Of a DNA stretch of 64,000 nucleotides, positions 46,347-56,022 are shown piece by piece; the first letter of the stretch is position 1; every line of letters begins with the position of its first letter. Under the pieces are notes generated by a model. That model searched no databases and was not told the origin of the DNA. It worked only from the letters and a program-made list of their open reading frames with translations. The translations under genes were made by a program, and so were the position numbers. The stretch is from Alphaproteobacteria bacterium (lineage in GTDB: Bacteria; Pseudomonadota; Alphaproteobacteria; Rhizobiales; Rhizobiaceae): contig JAHJHT010000013.1 in NCBI GenBank assembly GCA_018823835.1, forward strand, positions 496,001-560,000, in the 5' to 3' direction.

Positions 46347-47168
46347 ATGATGAAAACGAGCCAGATCAGCGCCAGCGCAACTGGGAACGAGGTACCGGAC
46401 GACGACGTGGTCCTGTCGGTGCGCGACATCACCGTCGCCTTCGGCGACAATGTCGTGCTCGACAAGCTCTCGCTCGATGTCAGGCGCGGCGAGATCCTCG
46501 GCTTCGTTGGCGCCTCCGGCTCCGGAAAGTCCGTGTTGCTGCGCACCGTGCTCGGCCTCACCAAGAAGCGCTCCGGCACGATCAAGCTGTTCGGCATCGA
46601 CGTCGACAAGGCGACAGACACCGAGAACCTGCTCATCGACATGCGGCTCGGCGTGCTGTTCCAGCATGGCGCGCTGTTTTCGGCGCTGACGGTGAAGGAG
46701 AACATCCAGATCCCGATGCGCGAGTATCTCGACCTGCCCAAGCCGCTGATGAACGAGCTTGCCATGCTCAAGATCGAGCTTGTCGGCCTGCGGCCCGACG
46801 CGGCGGACAAGTTCCCGTCGGAACTGTCGGGCGGCATGATCAAGCGCGCCGCGCTGGCGCGCGCGCTGGCGCTCGACCCCGACATCGTCTTCCTCGACGA
46901 GCCGACGTCCGGCCTCGATCCGATCGGCGCGGCCGAGTTCGACGAACTGGTCGCCAAGCTGCGCGATACGATGGGGCTGACCGTCTATATGGTCACCCAC
47001 GACCTTGACAGCCTGTTCTCCGTCTGCGACCGCGTGGCGGTGCTCGGCAAGAAGAGGGTGCTTGTCGAGGGGACGATCGAGGAGATGCTCGCGAGCGAGG
47101 AACCGTGGGTCAAATCCTATTTCCGGGGTAAGCGGGCGCGGCAACTCGACCTTGCCGTGCGTGCTTAG
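46347..47168 (+). CDS. mlaF: MlaF-type ABC transporter ATP-binding protein
   Basis: A 273-residue ATPase that drives the MlaE permease. Walker A is GASGSGKSV, the signature is ELSGGMIKRAALARAL, Walker B is IVFLDEPTSGLDP, and MVTHDLDSL carries the switch His. The second base after the mlaE stop begins the ATG; a second ATG directly follows. An N-terminal tail of about 20 residues precedes the ABC core. A pathway role in moving glycerophospholipids between membranes is inferred from the family. Confidence 0.93.
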   Translation: MMKTSQISASATGNEVPDDDVVLSVRDITVAFGDNVVLDKLSLDVRRGEILGFVGASGSGKSVLLRTVLGLTKKRSGTIKLFGIDVDKATDTENLLIDMRLGVLFQHGALFSALTVKENIQIPMREYLDLPKPLMNELAMLKIELVGLRPDAADKFPSELSGGMIKRAALARALALDPDIVFLDEPTSGLDPIGAAEFDELVAKLRDTMGLTVYMVTHDLDSLFSVCDRVAVLGKKRVLVEGTIEEMLASEEPWVKSYFRGKRARQLDLAVRA

Positions 47169-47183
47169 GGAAACACAGGCGGC

Positions 47184-48557
47184 ATGGAAACCAAAGCCAA
47201 CTACGTCATCGTCGGCATCTTCACGATCGTGGCCATCGTGTCGGCCTTCGCCTTCGTCTACTGGACCTCGGCGATCGGCGACCGCGGCGAGACGGCGACG
47301 CTGCGCATCCGCATTCCTGGCTCCGCCTCGGGGCTGGGCCGCGGCAGCGCGGTGCTCTTCAACGGCGTCAAGGTCGGTGACGTGCGGCGCGTCTATATCG
47401 ACGTGCAGAACCCCAAGGTTGCCATCGCGGACGCCGAGATCGACCGTCTGACCCCGATCACCAAGTCCACGCAGGCCGACATCGGCCTGGCAGGCCTTAC
47501 CGGCCAGGCCAATATCGAGCTCAAGGGCGCCGATCTCAACGAGCCCAACCTGCTCGACGTTGCCGAGGAACAGGACAAGATCGCCGAGATCGTCGCCAAC
47601 CCGTCGGCCGTCACCAACCTGCTGCAGACCGCGCAGGACATCTTCACCCGCGCTGATCGCGTGCTCTCCGAGCTCGAAGGCTTCGCCAACGACGTGCGCG
47701 GACCGCTCACCACGACGGTCGAGAACACGCAGAAATTCTCCGAGGCGCTGGCGCGCAATTCCGATGGCGTCGACAAGTTCCTGGCCAGTGTCGCGGCGCT
47801 GTCGGAGGAACTCGCCGGCGTTTCCGGCAAGCTCGACGGCACGCTCAAGGCCGCCGAAAACCTGCTCAACTCGGTCGATCCCGACAAGATCAAGTCGATC
47901 GTGGCCAATGTCGAGGAATTCACCGGCGACCTCGAGGCGCAGGGTGCGAAGTTCGACAAGATCGTCGACAATGTCGACCAGGCGGTCACCTCGATCGATG
48001 CCTTCGCCACCGACGCCGGGGAAACGCTCGGCAAGGTCGACAAGGTGCTCGACGGCGTCGACGCCGACACGGTCAAGAGCGCGCTCGCCAACATCGAGCG
48101 GGCCAGCGAGAGCGCCAGCAAGGCGGCCTCCGACGTCGCCGTCTTCACCGAGAAGCTCCGGCCGCGCGCCGACGACGTCGACCAGATCATCGCCGATGCG
48201 CGCGAACTTACCGGTCGCCTCAACGCCGCATCGGTGCGCGTCGACGGCATCCTCGTGAAGGTCGACAAGCTGCTTGGCTCGGGTGAGGCGGAGGGCCTGT
48301 TTGCCGACGCCAGCGTCACGCTCAAGTCCTTCAGGCAGGTCGCAGACACGCTGAATTCGCGCCTTGGCGCCATCCTCGATGGCCTGTCCCGCTTCTCCGG
48401 CCCTGGCCTGCGCAACGTCGACTCGCTTGTCCAGGACACGCGTCGGTCGGTCAACCGCATCGAACGCGCCATCACCGACCTCGAGCGCAACCCGCAGCGC
48501 ATCATCACCGGCGGCGACGGCAACGTGCGCCAGTACGACGGCCGGACGCGGCGTTGA
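47184..48557 (+). CDS. mlaD: MlaD-type MCE domain protein
   Basis: A 457-residue periplasmic lipid-binding protein with one N-terminal membrane anchor (residues about 7-29). The MCE domain is at about 38-120 (SASGLGRGSAVLFNGVKVGDV; ADIGLAGLTGQANIEL). The remaining 300 residues are a long helical region rich in Asp, Glu, Lys and Ala that can form the extended needle or bridge seen in larger MCE proteins. E. coli MlaD (183 residues) lacks this extension. Confidence 0.92.
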   Translation: METKANYVIVGIFTIVAIVSAFAFVYWTSAIGDRGETATLRIRIPGSASGLGRGSAVLFNGVKVGDVRRVYIDVQNPKVAIADAEIDRLTPITKSTQADIGLAGLTGQANIELKGADLNEPNLLDVAEEQDKIAEIVANPSAVTNLLQTAQDIFTRADRVLSELEGFANDVRGPLTTTVENTQKFSEALARNSDGVDKFLASVAALSEELAGVSGKLDGTLKAAENLLNSVDPDKIKSIVANVEEFTGDLEAQGAKFDKIVDNVDQAVTSIDAFATDAGETLGKVDKVLDGVDADTVKSALANIERASESASKAASDVAVFTEKLRPRADDVDQIIADARELTGRLNAASVRVDGILVKVDKLLGSGEAEGLFADASVTLKSFRQVADTLNSRLGAILDGLSRFSGPGLRNVDSLVQDTRRSVNRIERAITDLERNPQRIITGGDGNVRQYDGRTRR

Positions 48558-48559
48558 CA

Positions 48560-49231
48560 ATGGCTGGCGGCACCCGCAAAACACTGCCGAGGGGATGGCC
48601 TGATCCGCATGGCCGGAGTTCATCCAGGGGCGCAGCTTTGAGATCATCGGCGTTATTGTCTTCGGCTGTCGCTCTGTCGGTCATCCTGTCCGGTTGTGCG
48701 TTTCTGGGCGCCTCCAAGGTGCTCGACACCTACGAGCTGACCGCGCCGGAGGCAGCCAAGAACCGCGGCCGCAGCCGCCGTCAGGTGCTTATCGCCGAAC
48801 CCTCGGCGCTGAAGGCGCTCGACGGCGAGAACATCGTCATCAAGCCGTCGCCCGGCGTCATCCAGTTCCTCAAGGGTGCGCAATGGGCCGACCGCCTGCC
48901 CAAGATCGTGCAGGCGCGGCTTGCCGAGACCTTTGAGCGCTCGGGCAATTTCGGCGGCGTCGGCAAGCCCGGCGAGGGGCTGGCGATCGACTACCAGATC
49001 ATCGCCGAGATTCGCGCCTTCGAGGTCAGGGTCGGCGCCGGCGAACAGGCCGATGTCGAACTCTTCATCCGCATACTCAACGATCGCAACGGCGTGGTGC
49101 GGGCGTCCAAGACGTTCAACGCGACGGCCCCGGTGCTCGGCGTCGGCAACGACGCCTATGTGCAGGCGCTCGACAGCGCTTTCGGCCAGGCCGCCGTCGA
49201 GATCGTCGCCTGGGCCGATTCCATCATCTGA
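48560..49231 (+). CDS. ABC-type transport auxiliary lipoprotein of the Mla-like system
   Basis: A lipoprotein of the ABC_trans_aux family that usually accompanies MCE transporters and may anchor the system to the outer membrane. The lipobox is LSGC followed by AFLGA. From the ATG at 48560 the signal region would be 44 residues with an odd basic lead. An in-frame TTG at 48638 with AGGGG 7 nt upstream gives a standard 18-residue signal and may be the true start. The domain follows (TYELTAPE; PKIVQARLAETFERSG). It ends 150 nt before a strong terminator. Confidence 0.83.
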   Translation: MAGGTRKTLPRGWPDPHGRSSSRGAALRSSALLSSAVALSVILSGCAFLGASKVLDTYELTAPEAAKNRGRSRRQVLIAEPSALKALDGENIVIKPSPGVIQFLKGAQWADRLPKIVQARLAETFERSGNFGGVGKPGEGLAIDYQIIAEIRAFEVRVGAGEQADVELFIRILNDRNGVVRASKTFNATAPVLGVGNDAYVQALDSAFGQAAVEIVAWADSII

Positions 49232-49382
49232 CGGCCCTGATCGGCAGCTGAACGCCTCGCGCCAGCCCTTGCGCCTCGCGCTTCCGCACCACTCACTCTG
49301 GCACCGATAGCCGATAGCTGCTGCTCCGCTGGGCCCCACCGGTCCCGTTGCGAAGGCTAAGCTCTGCAATCTCCGGACAAGA

Positions 49383-49410
49383 AAAAAGGCGGGATTGCTC
49401 CCGCCTTTTT
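49383..49410. terminator. bidirectional intrinsic terminator
   Basis: AAAAAGGCGGGA, a TTGC loop and TCCCGCCTTTTT pair perfectly over 12 bp, with A-run and T-run ends on both sides. It lies between the convergent mla operon and the giant coiled-coil gene and can stop transcription of both. Confidence 0.93.
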
Positions 49411-49431
49411 CGTTCCTGGCTGTGCCGGAGC

Positions 49432-52400
49432 CTACCGCAGGCGGCCGCCGGCATGCGCGAGCATGGTGTAGACCTTGCCCGTGTCCGAGGTCAGGTAGGT
49501 CTTGGTCATGACGTTGTCGCGGTCGTTGCGGGCAACATCGTTCAGCAGCTTTTCGAAGTCCTCGCAGTAGCGGTCGACGGCAGCGCGGAACTCGCTGTCT
49601 GACTGGTACTTGCGGCGGATCTCGTCGAAGGTCTGCTGGCCCTTCAGCGTGTAGAGGCGGCGGGTGAACACGTCGCGCTCGCCGCGGCGATAGCGGTCCC
49701 ACAGCTCGATCGAGGCGTCGTGGTCGATGGCGCGCGCAATGTCGACCGACAGCGAGTTCAGCGATTCGACCACCTGAAGCGGCGAACGCGGGCTCTGCGT
49801 CGGGCGAGGGGCGTTCTCGGCCACCACTGCAGGTGCCGTATCGTCCTCGGCCACGTTCGACAGCAGGTCGCGAACCCAGCCGCCTTGCGGCGATGCGTCA
49901 GCCTGGCGCATCGGCGCCTCGGCGGGGCGCTCGGCCGTGATCGTGCCGCGGGCAGGTGCCTCGGGCGCAGGCTGGCGGGCAGGGCGCGCCTCGGCCTGGA
50001 CCGGCTGGCGCTGCTGCGGCGGCGTCGGTGCTGCAGGACGGCGCGGTGCCTCCGGAGCGCGGCGCGGCGGCTCGGCGGCCCGCGGTGCGGGTGCCGCCGG
50101 GCGCGGTGCCGAACGGACTTCCGAGACGTCGTTGTTGCGGCCCGACTTGGCGACGATGTCCGACAGTTCCTTCAGCGCGTTGATCTGCTCGCTGACGGCG
50201 CGGCGGATGGCCGTGGTCGATTCCTTGGCTTCCATCGGCAGTTCGAATACGCCCTTCTTGATCTCGGCGCGGGTGTCCTCGAGCTCGTTGCGGATCGAGG
50301 ACGCTGTCTGGCGCATTTCCTCGGTCGCGGTGGCGAACTTGGTGGTCGCCGATTCGATGACCTCGGCAAAGGCGTGGCGCATCTTCTCGGTCGACTGCAG
50401 GGTGCGGCCCTCGGCCTTCTCCATCGCGTTGCCGACAAGATCCTCGAACGAGCGCATGACCTGCTCGAGATCCTCCGACTTCTTGACCAGGCCGACGGCC
50501 AGATCCTCGAGCGAAGACTGCCGCTCGAGCGTGTGCTCGAGATTGCTCTGCGCCGAACCGAGCAGGTCCGAGGCGCTGGCCAGCAGGCGGCTGTGCTCGT
50601 CGAACTTGGTGGCGATCGAGGCGACCTCGCGCAGCGTGTTCGACGACAGTTCGGTCAGCCGGGTCGTGTTCTGGTCGACCAGGCGGGCCGAGCTGGCGAA
50701 GGTCATGGCCGCCTTCTCGGTCGTCGCTGCGAAGTTCTGCGTGCTGTCGGTCAGGCGACCGTCGACATGCGACAGGTTCTGGGCGGCAGCCTCGATCAAC
50801 TCGTTGAGCTGCGCGCTCGAGCGGCCGAGGTTGTCGATCAGGCCGCTGACGCCAGAAGCGAGGCTGTCGCGGGCGCCTTCGACCGCCGACAAGGTCTCTG
50901 CGGTGCGGTTGGCAAGCGCGTTGAGCAGCGTCGCATTCTCTGCGCGCAGCCTCTCGGTGGCGCGGGTCGTGGTCTCGTCCAGCGTCTTCGACAGCTCGTC
51001 GCCGGTGGTCGAGAAACGATCGACCAGCGGACGTGCGGTCTCGTCGAGGATCTTGGTGATCTCGGCGGAACGCTCGGCCAGCATCGAGTTCAGCTCGCGG
51101 GTGTTGGTGCCGATCGTCTTTGCCGCTTCGTTCGTGCTCTGGCCGATATGCTGGCCGACGGCGGCGAAGGTCTCGGCAATCACGTTGGCACGCGAGATGA
51201 GCTGGGATTCTGCCTGGGCGACCTGGTCGCCGAGCTTCTGGCCCATCGTCTCGGCACCCATGGCGAGGCGGCCTTCGGCATCCTCGACATGCGCGTTGAC
51301 GCGTTCGGCAACCGCCTTGGCGCCAGCAGCAAGCCGCTCGTCGGCTTCGGCCAGCGTCTGGGCGATGGCCTGGGCGCGGGCTTCCAGCTCGGCCGAGGTC
51401 TGCTCGGTGCGGGCAACGACGCGCTGCTCGGTCGCGTCGAAGGCATGGGCGATGCCCTCGGCATGGCCGCCGATCGCCGTCGCGCTTTCGCTGATGCGCT
51501 CGTGCAGCCGCTGGTCGGCCTTGTCGAACAGCGTGCCGATCTCGGCCGCGCGGGCGGACAGGACGTGCGTGGTCTCGTCGATGCGCGAGGCGACCTGCTG
51601 GTCGGTCTTGTCGAACAGGCTGCTGATCTCGGCTGCACGCGCGGCAAGCGCCTGCGTGGTTTCCTCGACACGTGCCGCTACCTGCTTGTCAGCGGCGACG
51701 AAGACGTTGCCGATCTCGACGGCGCGGCCCGACAGGACCTTGGCCGTCTCGTTGACGCGCGCGGCAAGGCGCTTGTCGGCTTCCTCGAAGTTGAAGACGA
51801 TCTCGCCGGCCTTGGTGCCGAGCGTTGCGGCGCTGTCGGCGACGCGTTCGGCGATCTTCTTGTCGGCTGCATCGAAGATGCTGCCGAGTTCGCCGGCGCG
51901 GGCCTCGAGCTTCTCGGCACCATCGGAAATGCGCGCGACGAGGCTCTCGTCGGCCTTGTCGAAGATGCGGCCGAGTTCGGCAGCGCGGGCAGCCAGCGCG
52001 TCGGCGGATTCGCCGATGCGCATGCCGAGCCGCTGGTCGGCCTCGTCGAAGTTGCGCAGGATGTCGCCGGCGCGCGATGCCAGCGAACCGGCTGTCTCCA
52101 TGGCGCGGGCGACCAGCTTCTGGTCAGCCTCGTCGAAGCTCTCGCGGATCTCTCCGGCGCGTGCCGCCATGATGTTGGCGACCTCTTCGCCGCGTGAAAC
52201 CAGCGTCTTGGAGGTCTCGTCGACGCGGGCGATGATCTTGCCGTCGGCCTCTTCGAAGGCGTGGGCGATGTCCTCGACCCGCTTGAGCAGGGCGGCAGAC
52301 GTCTGCTCGGCGCGCTCGGCCATCTTCTTGTCGGCCTCGGTCAACGCGTTGCCGGCCTCGTCGTTGAGGGCGGCGGTAACTTCAAGCACCTTCTCGCGCA

Positions 52401-55400
52401 GGGCGCCGGCGACCGTCACGGCGCTCTTCTCGAGCACCTGGCGGACATTGTCGACACCAAGCGACAGGGCGCGTTCCATCGTGCCGGTGCGCTCTTCGAT
52501 GACGCCGGTCTGGCGGCGGAAGGCTTCCTCGATCTTCTCGACGTCGGAGGCGACCGCGTCCGAGATGTCCACACGCTTGCTGGCGATCGTGTCGATATGC
52601 ACCGCGATCGCGTCGTCGATCTCCTTGCGCGCATCGGCGAGCTTGGAAAGATCCTTTTCCAGCGCGGAAGCCAGGTTGTCGCGTCCTTCGGCGAGCCGGG
52701 CGACGTGATCGTTGACCACGTCGTCGAAGACGGCGCGACCCTCGGCAACCTTCTGCAGGTCGGCCTGCAGCGCCAGGGACAGCGTCTCGCGCCCCTCGGC
52801 GACCTTGCGCACCTGCTCGGCGACGATCTTGTCGACATTGTCGCGCGTCTCGGCGAGCTTCTGCAGATCGGTCTCGAGGGCGCGGGTCAGGATGTCGCGA
52901 CCCTGAGCCAGCTTCTCGACCTGGCCGGCGACCAGCCCGTCGATTCCGCTGCGGCTTTCGGCGAGCTTCTTGAGGTCGTCTTCCAGCGCCTGCGTCAGCA
53001 GGGTGCGGCCCTCGGCGAACTTCTGCACCTGGCCGTTGATGAACGCGTCGATCGTGCCGCGGCTGACGGCGACCTTGCTGAGGTCCTCCTCGAGCGCCTT
53101 CGACAGGATGTCGCGGCCTTCGGCAATGCGCTCGACCTGAGAGGCAACGAGCGTATCGATGCCGGAACGGGTTTCCTCGAGCTTGGCGAGATCGGCTTCC
53201 AGCGCGCGCTTGAGAATATCGCGGCCCTCGGCCAGCTTCTCGACCTGGCCGGCGACCAGACCGTCGATGCTGCTGCGGCTCTCGGCCAGCTTGTCGAGGT
53301 CTTCCTGCAGCGCCTTGGTCAGGCCCTCGCGGCCGACGGCGAATTTCTCGACATGGCTGGAGAGCAGGCTGTTGATGCCCTCGATGTCGGATTCCAGCGC
53401 CTCGGCGAGGATCTGGCGGCTACGGTCGAGGTTCTTGACCTGGTCCTCGGCCAGTTCCTCGATGACCTTGCGGCCTTCCTTCAGCTTGTCGACGTCGCTC
53501 TCGAGCACTTCGGAAATCGAGTTGCGGCCATCGGCGAACTTCTGGATCTGGCTTTCGACCAGTTCGTCGATCGCCGACAGGTCAGCCTTGAGGGCGCGCG
53601 ACAGGATATCGCGGCCTTCCGTCAGCTTCTCGACCTGGGTGGCAACGATGCCGTCGATGGTGTGGCGGGTCTCGGACAGCTTTTCGAGATCGGCTTCCAG
53701 AGCGCGCGACAGGATGTTGCGACCCTCGGCGAGCTTGCCGACGTGGCCGGCAACCATCTCGTCGATGTTGAGCTTGGTTTGGGTGAGTTTCTGCGTGTCT
53801 TCCTGCAGCACCTTCGACAGGTTTTCGCGGCCGGCGGACAGCCTTTCGAGGTGGGCTTCGAGCGCGGTGTCGATGGTGACGCGCTGGTCGTTGATCTTGC
53901 GCAGGTCCTCTTCAAGCGCACGCGAGATCGCGTTGCGGCCTTCCGACAGCTTCTGCACCTGGTTGCTGACGGCGGCATCGATGCTGGCGCGGCCCTCGGC
54001 GAACTTGGCAAGGTCCGACTGCAGGGCGGCGGCCATGCGGTCGCGGCCCTCCGACAGCTTGCGGGTGTGGTTCTCGACCGCGTGGTCGATGCCGGCGCGG
54101 GCCTCTGCCAGCTTCTCGATGTCGGCGTCGAAGGCGCGCGACACGACGTGGCGGGCATGGTCGAGGCGTCCGGCAAAGTCGCCGGCGCGGGCTTCGAGCA
54201 TGGAGGAGGTCGACTCGACGATGTCGGACATTTCCGCGCCGATGCGCGACTTGCCCTCGTCGATCATGCCGAACAGCGTATCGCGACCCTCGGTAAAGGT
54301 GGAAGCGATCTCCTTGGCGCGCTCGACCAGCGTCTCGTTGATCTGCTTGGCGCGCGCCTCGAGTGCGGCGTTGAGCTTGGCAGTGCCGGTGTCGAGAGCT
54401 TGCGCCCTGGTTTCGAATTCGCTGATAAGCCCTTGTCCGCGCTCGGAAAGCGTCCGTTCGATGCTGCTCAGGCTTGCCTCGAATTCGGAGCTCAGCGTGC
54501 GGGCGGCACCGCCGAGCAGCGAGACCATGCCGGATGTCCGGTCGTCGAGCAGGTCGGTCAGCGAGCGGGTGAGGTTGTCGGTGGAGTCGGTCAGCTTGGC
54601 GATGCGCGTGTCGAGCAGGCTGGCAAAAGCCTCGCCCGATGTCGACAGGCGGTCGGTGATGGAATCGACGCGAGTATCCATCGAGTCGAAGAGGTTCATG
54701 CCGCTTTCGTTGATGCGGTCGATGAGCGTGTCGCCGGAATTGGTGATCGTCATCGACAGGTTGGTCGATGCGTTGAGGATCGAGTCGCGAATGATGTCGC
54801 TCGCCTGGCCGATCTCGTCGCGCAGTGTCTCATGCGCGCCGGTGATCGAGGCGCGCACGCGCTCGGCATGGGTGACGACGGCTTCGCGTTCGCTGCCCAG
54901 GCCATCCACCAGCAGGCGGATGCGGGCGGCGTTTTCGGAATAGGAGCGCTCGATCTGGTTGACTTCCGTATGGACCAGCGTTTCGAGCTCGACGGCGCGT
55001 GCCAGCGTGCGCTCGATGCCTTCGCCCATCGCCGCCACTTCGCGGCGAACGGCCTGGCCGACCATCATGACACGGTCCTGGGCAAGGTTTTCGGGCTCGG
55101 CGAGGCGGAACGCCATCTCGGTCATGGATTCTGCGGCCATGCGCATTTCCTGGGCGCGCCGCACCATGGCGGCAAAGGCCCAGAACAGCACCACGGGCAC
55201 GCAGGCGCCGATGGCGAACATGACCCATTGCGGGCGTGCCAGCACCTGCTCGAGGGTTCGCGTCTGCCAGATTTCCGGGCCGAACATCTGGTCGGCGAGA
55301 AGCCCGGCGGCGCCCAGCCAGACGACGGACAGTGCCGCCACGACCCAGTTGACGGTGCTGGAGGCGCGCTTGTTAAGGCCGCCCAGCATCGAGCGGAAAT

Positions 55401-55749
55401 CTTTCTGGCGGTCGTCGTTTGCCGGCGCGAATGTGACTGGCTGTGTAACAGTGGGGCGCTCTACCGGGCGAAGTTCGGGCTCCTGCTGCCGCTTTGTTGC
55501 CGCCGCGGAAGCTGCTGCAGGCTTGCTGGAGCGGTTCTCGCGACTCACCTCGGTCGCGGCCTTGTTGCCGCGTCCCTCGCGTACCAGTTCGTCGGCTGCC
55601 TGGGAAATCTGCGCCTCGAGGTCGTCCATGGAGCTTGCCATGTCGAGTTCGTCCTCGGGCGAACCCGAAAAATCGAGGTCGAGCGCGTATTCCAGTTCCT
55701 CTGAAACTTCGCTCTCGATGCTACGCGTGGTCGTGGATTTCTTCGCCAT
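49432..55749 (-). CDS. growth pole ring protein-like giant coiled-coil protein (GPR/RgsE type)
   Basis: A 2105-residue membrane-anchored coiled-coil protein matching the size and layout of Agrobacterium GPR and Sinorhizobium RgsE, which form a ring at the growing pole. In order: an acidic cytoplasmic N-terminus (1-130), two membrane helices (about 133-152 and 174-195), a long helical region with two repeat families (about 540-1050 and 1155-1480), a further coiled coil to about 1870, and a Pro/Ala/Arg-rich linker (1880-1937). A conserved C-terminal helical domain of about 110 residues ends it (SIELWDRYRRGERDVFTRRLY). Annotation pipelines may call it kinesin-like or apolipoprotein-like. It is a single uninterrupted frame with a terminator behind it. 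Confidence 0.9.
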   Translation of the reverse strand: MAKKSTTTRSIESEVSEELEYALDLDFSGSPEDELDMASSMDDLEAQISQAADELVREGRGNKAATEVSRENRSSKPAAASAAATKRQQEPELRPVERPTVTQPVTFAPANDDRQKDFRSMLGGLNKRASSTVNWVVAALSVVWLGAAGLLADQMFGPEIWQTRTLEQVLARPQWVMFAIGACVPVVLFWAFAAMVRRAQEMRMAAESMTEMAFRLAEPENLAQDRVMMVGQAVRREVAAMGEGIERTLARAVELETLVHTEVNQIERSYSENAARIRLLVDGLGSEREAVVTHAERVRASITGAHETLRDEIGQASDIIRDSILNASTNLSMTITNSGDTLIDRINESGMNLFDSMDTRVDSITDRLSTSGEAFASLLDTRIAKLTDSTDNLTRSLTDLLDDRTSGMVSLLGGAARTLSSEFEASLSSIERTLSERGQGLISEFETRAQALDTGTAKLNAALEARAKQINETLVERAKEIASTFTEGRDTLFGMIDEGKSRIGAEMSDIVESTSSMLEARAGDFAGRLDHARHVVSRAFDADIEKLAEARAGIDHAVENHTRKLSEGRDRMAAALQSDLAKFAEGRASIDAAVSNQVQKLSEGRNAISRALEEDLRKINDQRVTIDTALEAHLERLSAGRENLSKVLQEDTQKLTQTKLNIDEMVAGHVGKLAEGRNILSRALEADLEKLSETRHTIDGIVATQVEKLTEGRDILSRALKADLSAIDELVESQIQKFADGRNSISEVLESDVDKLKEGRKVIEELAEDQVKNLDRSRQILAEALESDIEGINSLLSSHVEKFAVGREGLTKALQEDLDKLAESRSSIDGLVAGQVEKLAEGRDILKRALEADLAKLEETRSGIDTLVASQVERIAEGRDILSKALEEDLSKVAVSRGTIDAFINGQVQKFAEGRTLLTQALEDDLKKLAESRSGIDGLVAGQVEKLAQGRDILTRALETDLQKLAETRDNVDKIVAEQVRKVAEGRETLSLALQADLQKVAEGRAVFDDVVNDHVARLAEGRDNLASALEKDLSKLADARKEIDDAIAVHIDTIASKRVDISDAVASDVEKIEEAFRRQTGVIEERTGTMERALSLGVDNVRQVLEKSAVTVAGALREKVLEVTAALNDEAGNALTEADKKMAERAEQTSAALLKRVEDIAHAFEEADGKIIARVDETSKTLVSRGEEVANIMAARAGEIRESFDEADQKLVARAMETAGSLASRAGDILRNFDEADQRLGMRIGESADALAARAAELGRIFDKADESLVARISDGAEKLEARAGELGSIFDAADKKIAERVADSAATLGTKAGEIVFNFEEADKRLAARVNETAKVLSGRAVEIGNVFVAADKQVAARVEETTQALAARAAEISSLFDKTDQQVASRIDETTHVLSARAAEIGTLFDKADQRLHERISESATAIGGHAEGIAHAFDATEQRVVARTEQTSAELEARAQAIAQTLAEADERLAAGAKAVAERVNAHVEDAEGRLAMGAETMGQKLGDQVAQAESQLISRANVIAETFAAVGQHIGQSTNEAAKTIGTNTRELNSMLAERSAEITKILDETARPLVDRFSTTGDELSKTLDETTTRATERLRAENATLLNALANRTAETLSAVEGARDSLASGVSGLIDNLGRSSAQLNELIEAAAQNLSHVDGRLTDSTQNFAATTEKAAMTFASSARLVDQNTTRLTELSSNTLREVASIATKFDEHSRLLASASDLLGSAQSNLEHTLERQSSLEDLAVGLVKKSEDLEQVMRSFEDLVGNAMEKAEGRTLQSTEKMRHAFAEVIESATTKFATATEEMRQTASSIRNELEDTRAEIKKGVFELPMEAKESTTAIRRAVSEQINALKELSDIVAKSGRNNDVSEVRSAPRPAAPAPRAAEPPRRAPEAPRRPAAPTPPQQRQPVQAEARPARQPAPEAPARGTITAERPAEAPMRQADASPQGGWVRDLLSNVAEDDTAPAVVAENAPRPTQSPRSPLQVVESLNSLSVDIARAIDHDASIELWDRYRRGERDVFTRRLYTLKGQQTFDEIRRKYQSDSEFRAAVDRYCEDFEKLLNDVARNDRDNVMTKTYLTSDTGKVYTMLAHAGGRLR
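51300..52284 (-). repeat. 29-residue tandem repeat in the GPR-like protein
   Basis: About ten successive 29-residue units with the pattern RAxEI-xx-FDxADxxLxxRIxExxxxLxx cover residues about 1155-1480. An extra 11-residue piece (RGEEVANIMAA) is inserted after the first unit. The last units degrade. The period of 29 corresponds to eight helical turns, consistent with a continuous amphipathic helix. Confidence 0.85.
52592..54126 (-). repeat. 36-residue tandem repeat (two 18-residue halves) in the GPR-like protein
   Basis: Fourteen units follow a KLAEGRDILSRALEADLE half and a KLAExRxxIDxxVAxQVE half, covering residues about 541-1050. Twelve units are 36 residues; two are 29, having lost the first seven residues of the second half. 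The 18-residue half equals five helical turns. The DNA repeats are diverged, so this is old rather than a recent expansion. Confidence 0.87.
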
Positions 55750-56022
55750 GCCGCCGTTACCCTTTACTCGATGTGCGCCAACACCAATTTTTTGTTTTTA
55801 CACGGTCCGCGCAGTAGGCTGAATATGGAGCCGCCGTATCGTACTGACACATACAGGTAAAGGAAACATGGAAACCGGCCGATACGTAAAAGTTTAAACA
55901 TAAGGTTAACAACGCCATGATTCCGGCGGATTTTAGCCCGCCCCGGATGTCGCCCGGTTAACCCCTTGTCCACGTTAAAAGACTTACCCTCGGGTAGTGT
56001 CATGCGTGTCCCGGAGGTTCCC
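55750..56022. other. 273-nt divergent intergenic region
   Basis: This is the shared upstream region of the GPR-like gene (minus) and the Hpt gene (plus). It is clearly richer in A and T than its surroundings around 55780-55910, as expected of promoters. GTTTAAAC and GGTTAAC lie close together near 55890-55912 and resemble a CtrA site, but their spacing is 8 rather than 7 nt. I found no open frame of family character here. Confidence 0.4.

Noticed and set aside
55449..55476. GTAACA ... CGAA string inside the GPR-like gene
   Set aside because: The spacing is 18 rather than 16 nt, and it lies inside a coding region with no downstream gene on that strand.
49720..55704. Very long open frames on the plus strand across the GPR-like gene
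   Set aside because: These mirror the codon bias and repeats of the minus-strand gene. Their translations are low-complexity with no domain, while the minus-strand protein has clear membrane helices, repeats and a conserved C-terminus.
49432..55749. Kinesin or chromosome-segregation ATPase reading of the giant protein
   Set aside because: There is no Walker motif anywhere in the 2105 residues. The coiled coil alone would explain such automatic names.
55888..55912. CtrA-like site (TTAA, gap, TTAAC) between the GPR-like and Hpt genes
   Set aside because: The gap is 8 nt, whereas the known CtrA site needs 7. One mismatch must be accepted to restore the spacing.
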